Origin: Pseudomonas sp. LB-090624
GTDB lineage: Bacteria > Pseudomonadota > Gammaproteobacteria > Pseudomonadales > Pseudomonadaceae
Length of the DNA stretch: 52,120 nt
Direction: 5' to 3'
NCBI RefSeq assembly: GCF_003205205.1
Contig: NZ_QJRL01000030.1
Span: 1-52,120 of the forward strand
The translations under genes and the position numbers were made by a program. Below, in pieces: positions 33,766-41,568 of the stretch. Position 1 is the stretch's first letter. The number at the start of each line of letters is the position of its first letter. The notes under the pieces were generated by a model. It was given only the letters and a program-made list of their open reading frames with translations. It had not been told where the DNA came from and ran no database searches.

Positions 33766-34374
33766 ATGACCCAGAACCTGCGCACGGAGCGCTTACGCCA
33801 TTTCATCGATCGCCTCGCCCTGCTGCTCGACCAGCGGCCTGACGAAGCCGCCCTGCTCGATCGCGGTCAGCAACTGCTGGCCGAGCTGGTCGCCCATGAC
33901 GACTGGTTGCCGGACGATCTCGCCCAGCCCGACCCGCAGCGCTATCAGCAGTATTTGGTCCATTGCGACTCGCGCCAGCGCTTCTCGGTGGTGAGCTTCG
34001 TCTGGGGCCCAGGGCAGCAGACGCCGGTGCACGACCACCGGGTCTGGGGCCTGATCGGTATGCTGCGCGGCGCAGAAATCGCCCAAGGCTTCGAGCGCGA
34101 CGCCCAAGGCAAGCTGGTTCCTCTCGGCGCGGCAGTGCGTTTGGACCCGGGCCAGGTCGAAGCGGTGTCGCCGCGCATTGGCGACATCCACCAGGTCAGC
34201 AATGCCTTCAACGACCAGGTGTCGATCAGTATCCACGTCTATGGCGGCAACATCGGCGCGGTCAAGCGCGCAGTCTATGCCGAGGACGGCAGCGAAAAAC
34301 CGTTTATTTCCGGCTACTCCAATACCCGCCTGCCCAATATCTGGGACCTGTCCAAAGAGAACCTTGCCCCATGA
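33766..34374 (+). CDS. 3-mercaptopropionate dioxygenase-type thiol dioxygenase (CDO family)
   Basis: A 202-aa cupin. The iron ligands are His89, His91 (PVHDH) and His142 (DIHQ); the second-sphere triad is Ser155-His157-Tyr159 (SISIHVYG). Gln62 stands where mammalian cysteine dioxygenase has its substrate-binding arginine, and Arg168 is present; the crosslinking Cys93 is absent (VWG instead). These are hallmarks of the bacterial Gln-type 3-mercaptopropionate dioxygenase (as in P. aeruginosa and Azotobacter), which adds O2 to a thiol to give a sulfinic acid. It overlaps the rhodanese gene by ATGA, the same pairing as in P. aeruginosa as I recall. Mercaptopropionate may derive from organosulfur breakdown. 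Confidence 0.92.
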   Translation: MTQNLRTERLRHFIDRLALLLDQRPDEAALLDRGQQLLAELVAHDDWLPDDLAQPDPQRYQQYLVHCDSRQRFSVVSFVWGPGQQTPVHDHRVWGLIGMLRGAEIAQGFERDAQGKLVPLGAAVRLDPGQVEAVSPRIGDIHQVSNAFNDQVSISIHVYGGNIGAVKRAVYAEDGSEKPFISGYSNTRLPNIWDLSKENLAP

Positions 34375-35954
34375 GCTTCGTCACCACCCGCCGTTACCAC
34401 GATATCCGCCGCGCCCTGCTGGCCCGGGAGGAACTGGCCTTGATCGACGTGCGCGAAGAAGACCCGTTCGCCCAGGCCCATCCCTTGTTCGCTGCCAACA
34501 TCGCGCTCTCGAAGCTCGAGCTGGAGGTTTTTGCCCGCGTGCCACGGCGTGACACCGCCATTACCGTCTACGACGACGGCGAGGGTCTCGCCGCCGTGGC
34601 GGCACAGCGTCTGCAGGCGCTTGGCTACCGCGACGTGGCTGTGCTTGAAGGCGGCCTGGCTGGTTGGCGAGCCGCTGGGGGCGAAGTGTTCCGAGACGTC
34701 AACGTACCGAGCAAGGCTTTTGGCGAACTGGTGGAAAGCGTGCGCCACACGCCATCGCTTGCCGCTGAGCAGGTCCAGGCGCTGCTGGATGAAAAGGCCA
34801 ATGTGGTCGTGCTCGATGCGCGCCGCTTCGACGAGTACCAGACCATGAGCATTCCGGGTGGTATCAGCGTGCCCGGTGCCGAGCTGGTGTTGCGCGTAGC
34901 CGAGTTGGCACCGGACCCGGACACTCAGGTAATCGTCAACTGCGCAGGGCGCACCCGCAGCATCATCGGCACTCAGTCATTGGTCAACGCGGGCATTCCC
35001 AACCCGGTCGCTGCCTTGCGCAATGGCACCATTGGTTGGACCCTGGCCGGACAACAGCTGGCCCATGACCAGGACCGACGCTTTCCTGAGGTCAGCGCCG
35101 CTAATGGCGCCAACGCTGCGCGCCAGGCGCGTGCGGTTGCTGACCGCAGCGGCGTGCTGCGCCTGGAACAGGATGGACTGCTCGACTGGCAGGCGGACCC
35201 CACCCGCACCACTTACCTGTTCGACGTGCGCACACCCGAGGAATACAACGCCGGCCACCTGCCTGGCAGCCGCTCAGTGCCGGGCGGTCAGCTGGTGCAG
35301 GAAACCGACCACGTGGCCAGCGTTCGCGGGGCGCGAATCGTGCTAGTGGATGACGACGGTGTACGGGCTAACATGAGCGCCTCCTGGTTGGCCCAGATGG
35401 GCTGGCAGGTCGCCGTGCTCGACGGCTTGTCGGTGGCAGATTTCAACGCCACCGGCGAATGGCAGCCTCCCCTGCCCGAACAGCCCGCCGCCAACGACAT
35501 CGGTGTCGAGCGACTGGCCAGTTGGCTGCAGGAAGACGGCACGGTGCTGCTGGACTTCACCACCAGCGCCAACTACGTCAAGCGCCATATTCCGGGTGCC
35601 CACTGGTCTATCCGGGCCCAGCTGGCCGAAACCCTGGAGTCTTTGCCACCGGCCAGTCGCTATGTGCTGACTTGCGGCAGCAGCCTGCTGGCGCGCTTCG
35701 CCGCACACGACCTGCAGGCTCTCACCCGTACCCCCGTTTACGTGCTCGAAGGCGGCACCAGCCGCTGGATCGCTGCCGGCCAACCGCTGGAAACCGGCGA
35801 AACGCAGCTTGCCGTACCCCGCAGCGATCGCTACCGGCGCCCTTACGAGGGTACGGACAACCCCCGCGAGGCGATGCAGGGGTATCTGGACTGGGAGTAT
35901 GGCCTGGTTGCGCAACTCGAGCGCGACGGCACCCATGGGTTCAAGGTGCTCTGA
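34371..35954 (+). CDS. Four-domain rhodanese (sulfurtransferase) protein
   Basis: A 527-aa protein of four rhodanese-like modules, each beginning with an LIDVR/VLDAR/LFDVR/LLDFT-type strand. Domain 2 has Cys191 (VNCAGRT) and domain 4 has Cys435 (LTCGSSLLAR) at the active-loop position. Domain 1 (VYDDGEG) and domain 3 (VDDDGVR) have acidic residues there, so they are probably inactive. It could move sulfane sulfur from thiosulfate or a persulfide, or hydrolyse product of the coupled thiol dioxygenase. Its ATG overlaps the TGA of that gene, implying co-translation and possibly a complex. No signal peptide; cytoplasmic. Confidence 0.92.
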   Translation: MSFVTTRRYHDIRRALLAREELALIDVREEDPFAQAHPLFAANIALSKLELEVFARVPRRDTAITVYDDGEGLAAVAAQRLQALGYRDVAVLEGGLAGWRAAGGEVFRDVNVPSKAFGELVESVRHTPSLAAEQVQALLDEKANVVVLDARRFDEYQTMSIPGGISVPGAELVLRVAELAPDPDTQVIVNCAGRTRSIIGTQSLVNAGIPNPVAALRNGTIGWTLAGQQLAHDQDRRFPEVSAANGANAARQARAVADRSGVLRLEQDGLLDWQADPTRTTYLFDVRTPEEYNAGHLPGSRSVPGGQLVQETDHVASVRGARIVLVDDDGVRANMSASWLAQMGWQVAVLDGLSVADFNATGEWQPPLPEQPAANDIGVERLASWLQEDGTVLLDFTTSANYVKRHIPGAHWSIRAQLAETLESLPPASRYVLTCGSSLLARFAAHDLQALTRTPVYVLEGGTSRWIAAGQPLETGETQLAVPRSDRYRRPYEGTDNPREAMQGYLDWEYGLVAQLERDGTHGFKVL

Positions 35955-35990
35955 ACCTGAGTGTTCGTCATTACATTTTTGGCGCTTGCC

Positions 35991-36057
35991 AGATCGAGCG
36001 CCGCCCGCGCGGCGCATCGCGAGCTGGCGCTCGCTCCTACGTTTGTTTCGGGCCAGT
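35991..36057. repeat. REP-like inverted repeat, left arm
   Basis: A 67-base arm running from AGATCGAGCGCC through GCATCGCGAGCTGGC and CGCTCCTACG to GGGCCAGT. It is the reverse complement of 36150-36216 with one mismatch. The internal GCATCGCGAGC and CTCCTACG segments resemble Pseudomonas REP units; the pair looks like a BIME. Confidence 0.8.
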
Positions 36058-36149
36058 TATTCCTGTGGCATTTGTGCGCGTACGCCTTGGCGCATGGTTC
36101 GATATCGCGTCGTACAAACCAGGCGGTCGCGCGCGCCCGCACAGGCGTT

Positions 36150-36216
36150 ACTGGCCCGAAACAAACGTAGGAGCGAGCGCCAGCTCGCGATGCGCCGCGC
36201 GGGCGGCGCCCGATCT
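36150..36216. repeat. REP-like inverted repeat, right arm
   Basis: Mirror of the left arm, 66 of 67 bases complementary, separated from it by a 92-base spacer (36058-36149). A transcript could fold into a very long hairpin that protects or terminates the rhodanese mRNA. Confidence 0.8.
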
Positions 36217-36336
36217 GACAAACGCTGGGAATATCGAGGCTGACACCTCTATGCCCAACGCTTACCGTCCGCCAGTGCTGAATACGGTTGCTCCAGAGAT
36301 CGCCTGAGCCTGTTCCGGAGATATTCCATACAGACC

Positions 36337-36750
36337 CTAGAAGTCCACCTTACCCCGCCCCGCCTTGACAGTACTGCGCCTGGCTTTTCCTTCGAGGCGG
36401 CGGGTCTTCGAGCCGAGGGTCGGCTTTGTCGGGCGGCGTTTCTTCTCGGTCTTGCCGGCACTGATGATCAACTCGGCAAGGCGCGCCAGAGCGTCAGCAC
36501 GATTCTGCTCCTGGGTGCGGTACTGCTGGCCCTTGATGATCAACACGCCGTCGCTGGTGATACGACTGTCACGCAGGGCCAGCAGCCGCTCCTTGTAAAA
36601 GTCGGGCAGCGATGAGGCCGGGATATCGAAACGCAGGTGCACGGCGCTGGACACCTTGTTGACGTTCTGCCCACCCGCGCCTTGCGCGCGGATGTACGTC
36701 AGTTCGATTTCGGCATCCGGCAGATGCACGTTGTTGGAGATGATCAGCAT
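36337..36750 (-). CDS. arfB: Alternative ribosome-rescue factor ArfB (peptidyl-tRNA hydrolase)
   Basis: A 137-aa class I release-factor-like protein. The catalytic GGQ motif is at residues 26-28 (AQGAGGQNVNKVSSAVHLRFD), and the C-terminal tail is strongly basic (KTEKKRRPTKPT ... SKTRRLEGKARR), as in ArfB/YaeJ, which inserts the tail into the empty mRNA channel of stalled ribosomes and hydrolyses the peptidyl-tRNA. Length agrees with E. coli ArfB (140 aa). Transcribed towards the REP repeat. Confidence 0.93.
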   Translation of the reverse strand: MLIISNNVHLPDAEIELTYIRAQGAGGQNVNKVSSAVHLRFDIPASSLPDFYKERLLALRDSRITSDGVLIIKGQQYRTQEQNRADALARLAELIISAGKTEKKRRPTKPTLGSKTRRLEGKARRSTVKAGRGKVDF

Positions 36751-36814
36751 GACAGGGCCCTTTCAATTGCCACCATTATCACAGGCTCTGCCACTCTCCC
36801 CTAGAACAACATGC

Positions 36815-37219
36815 TCAGCGGCGCTGATCGACGACACGCACCGCCCTCGCCTGCCGCGCAGCCTGGGCTGCTTCGATCAACTGATAGTTGCGATTGCGCA
36901 ACGCAAGGTTGCTACCCACCCGCAGGTTGGAGCGCGCCGCCAGCACTTCGGCCTGGTCATACTGGCCCTGCTCCAGGCGCAGGACGCCCAGGTAATGCAA
37001 GGTGGCCGGGTTGCCGGGCTGAATCTGCAACGCGCGCTCCAAGGTTGCGGCTGCCTGGTCCAGCTCGCCGTGCTCGTACTGCTGCGAAGCAGCCTCGATC
37101 AGTTGCGTGGTGGCCTTGTTGCTGTGCGCCGGTGCCGAGCGTTGACCGGCAAGGACACATTGGCCGGCGAAGGTGCTGAACAAAAGAAACAGTGCTGGCA
37201 GCAGACGCTGGCTGGGCAT
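36815..37219 (-). CDS. Exported TPR-repeat protein
   Basis: A 134-aa protein with a hydrophobic leader (MPSQRLLPALFLLFSTFAGQCVLA) and one to two tetratricopeptide-like repeats (residues about 45-105: ASQQYEHGELDQAAATLERALQIQPGNPATLHYLGVLRLEQGQYDQA). Probably periplasmic. The start is uncertain: no clear ribosome site precedes ATG 37219, and an upstream ATG at 37318 overlaps the stop of the Lrp gene (TGATG), which would add 33 residues before the leader. A signal-like leader at the N-terminus favours 37219. Role unknown. Confidence 0.7.
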   Translation of the reverse strand: MPSQRLLPALFLLFSTFAGQCVLAGQRSAPAHSNKATTQLIEAASQQYEHGELDQAAATLERALQIQPGNPATLHYLGVLRLEQGQYDQAEVLAARSNLRVGSNLALRNRNYQLIEAAQAARQARAVRVVDQRR

Positions 37220-37317
37220 GGAGGATGGCACTCGGGCAGTCGGGTAATTCGGGGGAGGAGCTATCGACTGGCTTTGCTGGGCGAAGTTCCCGGGTTGCCT
37301 CGCGACATGCTCAGCCA

Positions 37318-37809
37318 TCAGGCATCGACAACCTGCTGAAGCCCTCCTCCGAGCGGCAGCTCATACGACTTTTTCACTGTGCGCACCACCAGCGTCGATG
37401 AATAAGTGCGAATCGGAATATCCCGATAGGTGTCGAGAAACCGGTAGATATAGTCGGTGTATTCGGCTGCATCGCGAAATTTGGCAACCATCACGAAATC
37501 GAACTCGCCTGTCATCAAATAGCAGTCCTGTATCTCGGGGTGGCTGGCAAGGATGTGCTGCATTCTGCGGTCGATGTCGTTGCTGTCGCGGTCCAGCTTG
37601 ACCAGAAAAAAGGCGGTTACCTGAATGCCCAGCTTGCGCTCGTCCAGTATCGCGACCTTGGCCTTGATGATTCCGGCACTCTCAAGGCGCCTGATCCGCC
37701 GGTAACAACTGGTGGAAGACAGCCCGACGCTGTCGCTGAGCAGCTCCAGATTCTGGCTGCAATCCTTTTGCAGCTTGCCCAGAATTTTCAGATCCATGGC
37801 GTCTGTCAT
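37318..37809 (-). CDS. Lrp/AsnC-family transcription regulator
   Basis: A 163-aa Lrp/AsnC protein: N-terminal helix-turn-helix (MDLKILGKLQKDCSQNLELLSDSVGLSSTSCYRRIRRLESAGIIK) and C-terminal RAM effector domain (VTAFFLVKLDRDSNDIDRRMQ ... EIQDCYLMTGEFDFVMVAKF). ATG 37809 has AAGGAAG upstream; the frame continues to 37923 through the promoter region. Divergent from the tyrosinase operon with 146 bases between, so that operon is the likely target. Effector probably an amino acid; tyrosine or an aromatic amino acid would fit the neighbour but is a guess. Confidence 0.92.
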   Translation of the reverse strand: MTDAMDLKILGKLQKDCSQNLELLSDSVGLSSTSCYRRIRRLESAGIIKAKVAILDERKLGIQVTAFFLVKLDRDSNDIDRRMQHILASHPEIQDCYLMTGEFDFVMVAKFRDAAEYTDYIYRFLDTYRDIPIRTYSSTLVVRTVKKSYELPLGGGLQQVVDA

Positions 37810-37955
37810 TTTCGCTGTGTCTTCCTTGAAAAACTGCAATGAATTCGCCGCAAGAGCGGGGCAATTTGCACGATTCCTGCGCGCCGGACCTCTACCATCA
37901 ACTGAGCTTAGCAGCCCGGCCAAAGATGGCCTGCGGGGCGCATGAGAGGGACCTT

Positions 37956-39782
37956 ATGATCGTTGCAAAACCTACATGGACTGCCGACATCCACGGCCTT
38001 TTCAGTGCCCCCTACTGGATTCCCGCCGAGCAGCGCGCGGCCGTGGCGGCCTCCTGGGCCGGGTGCATGAACGGCTACTTCGTCTTCCTGGACGACCCGG
38101 ACTCGGTCAGAACCTGGTCAGAAACCATTTACCAGCACCTGGCCTCGCGCAACATGCCGCTGACCCTCGACCAGCAGCAGTTCTGGCCGATCGATGCACT
38201 GGAAACCTTCAGGCTGTGGGTCAACCAAGGCTGGCGTCTGGACGCCAGCTCGCCCTTCGACCTGGCCGAACGCATCCCACCACCAGACCTGCCGCAACCG
38301 GTCAAGCGCGTAAGGCAGGACATCCGCGCGCTGAGCGTCGAAGAACTGAACCTGTACCGCGCCCGCCTGGACGATGTCATGCAGGTGGGCAACCCCGACA
38401 GCAACGCGCCCTGGCAACGTTACGCCTACATCCACACCAACTGGTGCCTGCATTACCAGGAAGCGTTTGCCCTTTGGCACCGTGCGTACTTGTTGTACCT
38501 GGAGCAACTGATCGACTGCGCCATCCCCTACTGGGACTGGATGGCCGAAGACGCCAGCGTCGACGGTAGCCCACAAGCCGGCCTGCCGCAGGCGTTTCTC
38601 GACGAAACCTACGTGCACCCGCACAGCGGCGAGACCCGGCCCAACCCATTGCGTTACGCGGCCGCCAAGGACGGTTGCTCCAAGGTGTGCTCCCGGGCCG
38701 CGGTCAGTGGCGTGGACTGCCGCTATGTGCAACGCAACCCGTTGTTCTACACCCACGGTGACGACTCGCGCTTTGACCGCGCTCGGCTGTACGGCATGAG
38801 CCGGATCTTCCAGCAACAGGTGGTGGATGCCCTGAAGTTCACCTGTTTCAGCCAGCCACAGGGAGTACCCGGTTACCCCTGGGCAAACATTCCGGTGTTC
38901 GACCCGCCCCAACAAGACAGCCTGTACCCCAATCGCACGCTCAACTTCGACGGCCTGTACGAGCAGCCCCACGACAACTATCACGGCTGGATCGGCGGCG
39001 ACATGGCCGATAACGCCTACACCGCCTTTGACCCGGTGTTCTGCTCTTACCACGCCAATATCGACCGCATGCTCGAGGTGTGGATCAGGGCCCACCCCGA
39101 AGCGCAGTACACCACCCAGTGCCTGCTGCAGCCGTTCGCCGGGCGCGACGCCACGCAACTCACCTTCACCAGCGCCGACGCCTGGCGCTACACCACCCTC
39201 GGCGACATGGCCCAGGACAGCCGGCACATCGGCTATGACTACGGGGTGCCGGTAGCCCCGCAGTTCGGCGCGCCCAAGGTGGCCGCCGGCACCTGCTGCG
39301 AGCACCGCGCAACAGCCGCCACTGCGGTGGAAAGCGCAGTAGGGCCAGGGCCGTGGGTGGTGTTCGACCATGTACGTTGCACCCATGACACCTACCTGAT
39401 CGACGTCTTTCTCGACCAGCCGGACGCCGCCCCGCAACATGTGAACGCTGACAACCCTCATTACGTGGGGCGCTTCAGCCGTATCGGCATGGGGCTGGTG
39501 GACGACAAGGGCCGCTGCATCACCCATGGCGTTTCGCGCGCTCTGAATGCGGCCCGTAACGCCGCTGCGCTGGGCCTCGGCCCTCATGATGCGGTGCAGT
39601 TGTCGCTGCTGGTGACCCACCTCGACAGTGGCCGCGTGCTGCTGCCTGACGAATACAGGATCCTGCCCGGTTTCATCGCTCAACTGGTGTGGGACGACCC
39701 ACGCCAAACCCTCGCCGGCCCGCCTGCGGTCGCCGGCTGCTGCGCTGCTGCCCCCTCACACACACCTGGAGAACCGACATGA
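37956..39782 (+). CDS. Tyrosinase-family type 3 copper protein
   Basis: A 608-aa protein with a type 3 copper core. Candidate CuA ligands are His160, His166 and His175 (IHTNWCLHYQEAFALWHRAYLLYLEQ), and CuB ligands His339, His343 and His366 (PHDNYHGW ... FCSYHANIDRMLEVW). The usual tyrosinase helix motif W-H-R-x-Y-L-x-x-L-E-Q is intact. It is longer than bacterial tyrosinases (about 280-500 aa); a C-terminal domain of about 200 residues may shield the site, as in proenzymes and hemocyanin-like proteins. No signal peptide visible. AGAGGG precedes ATG 37956. It should oxidise phenols or catechols; specific activity unproven. The stop overlaps the next start (ATGA). Confidence 0.9.
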   Translation: MIVAKPTWTADIHGLFSAPYWIPAEQRAAVAASWAGCMNGYFVFLDDPDSVRTWSETIYQHLASRNMPLTLDQQQFWPIDALETFRLWVNQGWRLDASSPFDLAERIPPPDLPQPVKRVRQDIRALSVEELNLYRARLDDVMQVGNPDSNAPWQRYAYIHTNWCLHYQEAFALWHRAYLLYLEQLIDCAIPYWDWMAEDASVDGSPQAGLPQAFLDETYVHPHSGETRPNPLRYAAAKDGCSKVCSRAAVSGVDCRYVQRNPLFYTHGDDSRFDRARLYGMSRIFQQQVVDALKFTCFSQPQGVPGYPWANIPVFDPPQQDSLYPNRTLNFDGLYEQPHDNYHGWIGGDMADNAYTAFDPVFCSYHANIDRMLEVWIRAHPEAQYTTQCLLQPFAGRDATQLTFTSADAWRYTTLGDMAQDSRHIGYDYGVPVAPQFGAPKVAAGTCCEHRATAATAVESAVGPGPWVVFDHVRCTHDTYLIDVFLDQPDAAPQHVNADNPHYVGRFSRIGMGLVDDKGRCITHGVSRALNAARNAAALGLGPHDAVQLSLLVTHLDSGRVLLPDEYRILPGFIAQLVWDDPRQTLAGPPAVAGCCAAAPSHTPGEPT

Positions 39783-41512
39783 GCACGCCCTTCAAGCAGT
39801 TCACCTCTCCCGCTGGCCAAGCCCCCAAGGACTACAACAAGCTAGGCCTGGAGGACCAGTTGCAGCAGTTTGAAACCGACTGGAACAACGACCTCACCGG
39901 CTGGACCGAGTCGTCGATCATCGGCAACCCTTGGTCGGGCCAGAACGACGCGCCTCGCTCTGGCTATTACAACCCGCTGGTGGAGGGTTTCGGTGAAGTG
40001 ACCCCGCCCGCGATCACCTGGGCGCCCTTCCCCAACCGGCTGTGGACGTTCTTCTACAACAACGGTGCAGCGGTCGTTCCGCAACTTGGCAGAGCCATGA
40101 CCCTGAACCAGGTGATGGAGCTGGCCGACCGCGGCCAGATCACCCTCGACAACACCCTCTACACGCTATACGACCCGGACAAACAGGGCACCCTGCTGCA
40201 ACTACCGGCCAAGCGCTGCCCAAGTATCGACTGGAACGGCAGGTACACGGCGTTCTCACCTTCCGGCCCGCGGGGCTGGCTCGACGAGTATTGCGAGTGG
40301 TCGATCGTACGCGATGCCAACGGCAACATGCGCAAGATCACCTTCACCTGCGAAAACCCCGCCTACTTCCTGGCCATGTGGCGCATCGACCCGCAGGCAG
40401 TATTGGGCCTGTACCGCGACTACATAGACCCCAGCGTGCAACTCGAGGACCTGTACCTGCGCTACACCGTCGACTGCCCGACCGGCAAAGCCGGCGATCC
40501 GGTCATCGACCCGACCACTGGCCAGCCGGCCTATGACACCGTCAACAAATGGAACGCCGGCACCGCCTGCGTTCCCGGGCAATACGGTGGTGCGATGCAC
40601 CTGACCTCCGGCCCCAACACCCTCAGTGCCGAGGTGTACCTGGCCGCCGCCGCCACCATCCTGCGCCCGGTAAGCAGCAGCCAGAATGCCCAATCGCTGA
40701 TCTGCTGCGCGCAGTATGGGCAGAACTACCGCAACTCCGACCCGCACATCGGCTTCATGGCCAATTCGACGGCAGTGAAAAATCGCCTGTCGCTGACCAA
40801 CCCGATTGGCCTCTACCTGCAGCAACCTACCGATTTCAGTGGCTGGAAAGGCCCGCAAGGCCAGGACGTAAGCCAGTACTGGCGCATCACCCGCGGCACC
40901 GCCAAGTCGGCCGCCAACGGTTCCGACCAAATCCTGCAGGCGGTGTTCGAAGTCCCGGAAAGCGCCGGTTTCTCGATCAACGACATCACCATCAACAACC
41001 AGCCGGTCAACTATGTGTGGGTGATCGCCCAGCAACTGCTGGTGGGCCTGAGCGTCACCGTCAAGCCGCTTGCTACCACACCGCCCTCCTTCCCGTGCGT
41101 GCAGGACCGGCAGACCGGCCGGCAACCCTGGCCGGTGCAGCTGCTGCCACTGGACTTGTTCTACGGGCAGTCCCCCACCGACCTGCCCGCCTGGCTGGCA
41201 CCGGGTAGCAGCAACCCGTTCGTGCTTGTGGTGCAAGGCGCAGACGCCAACACCACGGCGCAGAACGCCAGGGTGCAATTCTCCAACCCTGGGGTGACGG
41301 CACAGGTCACCCAGTACCTGCCCGACGCGTCGGCCATTCCTGGCCAGACCAACTCTGGTGGCACTCAAGCCTACATGCTGACCATCACGGTCAGCCCCAA
41401 CGCAGCACCCGGCCTGGTGACGGTGCGTGCGCTCAACCCGGGCGAAGACGTGAACGTAAGCGCGGCAGACCACCCGTGGGAATCCGGCCTGGCGCTGGTG
41501 CCTGGCGCCTGA
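39779..41512 (+). CDS. Uncharacterised protein coupled to tyrosinase (577 aa)
   Basis: I do not recognise this family. The 577-aa protein has no signal peptide or membrane segment, many Trp/Tyr/Pro residues, and scattered cysteines (RCPSIDW, EYCEWS, FTCENP, VDCPTG, ICCAQ, FPCVQ). Residues about 480-560 (NPFVLVVQGADANTTAQNARVQFSNPGV ... QAYMLTITVSPNAAPGLVTVRALNP) look like an immunoglobulin-like beta sandwich. Its ATG overlaps the tyrosinase stop, so the two are co-translated and may form a complex; it could be a copper chaperone, partner subunit or substrate-presenting protein. All functional ideas are inference. Confidence 0.85.
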   Translation: MSTPFKQFTSPAGQAPKDYNKLGLEDQLQQFETDWNNDLTGWTESSIIGNPWSGQNDAPRSGYYNPLVEGFGEVTPPAITWAPFPNRLWTFFYNNGAAVVPQLGRAMTLNQVMELADRGQITLDNTLYTLYDPDKQGTLLQLPAKRCPSIDWNGRYTAFSPSGPRGWLDEYCEWSIVRDANGNMRKITFTCENPAYFLAMWRIDPQAVLGLYRDYIDPSVQLEDLYLRYTVDCPTGKAGDPVIDPTTGQPAYDTVNKWNAGTACVPGQYGGAMHLTSGPNTLSAEVYLAAAATILRPVSSSQNAQSLICCAQYGQNYRNSDPHIGFMANSTAVKNRLSLTNPIGLYLQQPTDFSGWKGPQGQDVSQYWRITRGTAKSAANGSDQILQAVFEVPESAGFSINDITINNQPVNYVWVIAQQLLVGLSVTVKPLATTPPSFPCVQDRQTGRQPWPVQLLPLDLFYGQSPTDLPAWLAPGSSNPFVLVVQGADANTTAQNARVQFSNPGVTAQVTQYLPDASAIPGQTNSGGTQAYMLTITVSPNAAPGLVTVRALNPGEDVNVSAADHPWESGLALVPGA

Positions 41513-41525
41513 TCCCTCCCGTACA

Positions 41526-41545
41526 GCCGCACCTTCGGGTGCGGC
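41526..41545 (+). terminator. UUCG-capped hairpin inside the tyrosinase operon
   Basis: GCCGCACC (41526-41533), loop TTCG, GGTGCGGC (41538-41545): a very stable hairpin between the 577-aa gene and the CXXCH gene. Only TTCACC follows, so it may attenuate, terminate partly, or protect a processed transcript end. Confidence 0.5.
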
Positions 41546-41568
41546 TTCACCGCCTTGCAAGGAGCGCA

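Larger units (their letters stand above)
35955..36336. other. Intergenic region dominated by a long inverted repeat
   Basis: 382 bases with no convincing gene. It holds the inverted repeat of 35991-36216; the flank 36217-36336 contains only an 18-codon frame (from 36252) without a ribosome site. Confidence 0.7.

Noticed and set aside
33567..33806. Minus-strand 79-aa frame in the AT-rich sulfur promoter
   Set aside because: It runs through the promoter and the dioxygenase start, with atypical codon use for this genome; regulatory function explains the region better.
36252..36308. 18-codon frame MPNAYRPPV... after the inverted repeat
   Set aside because: Too short and without a ribosome site to support as a gene.
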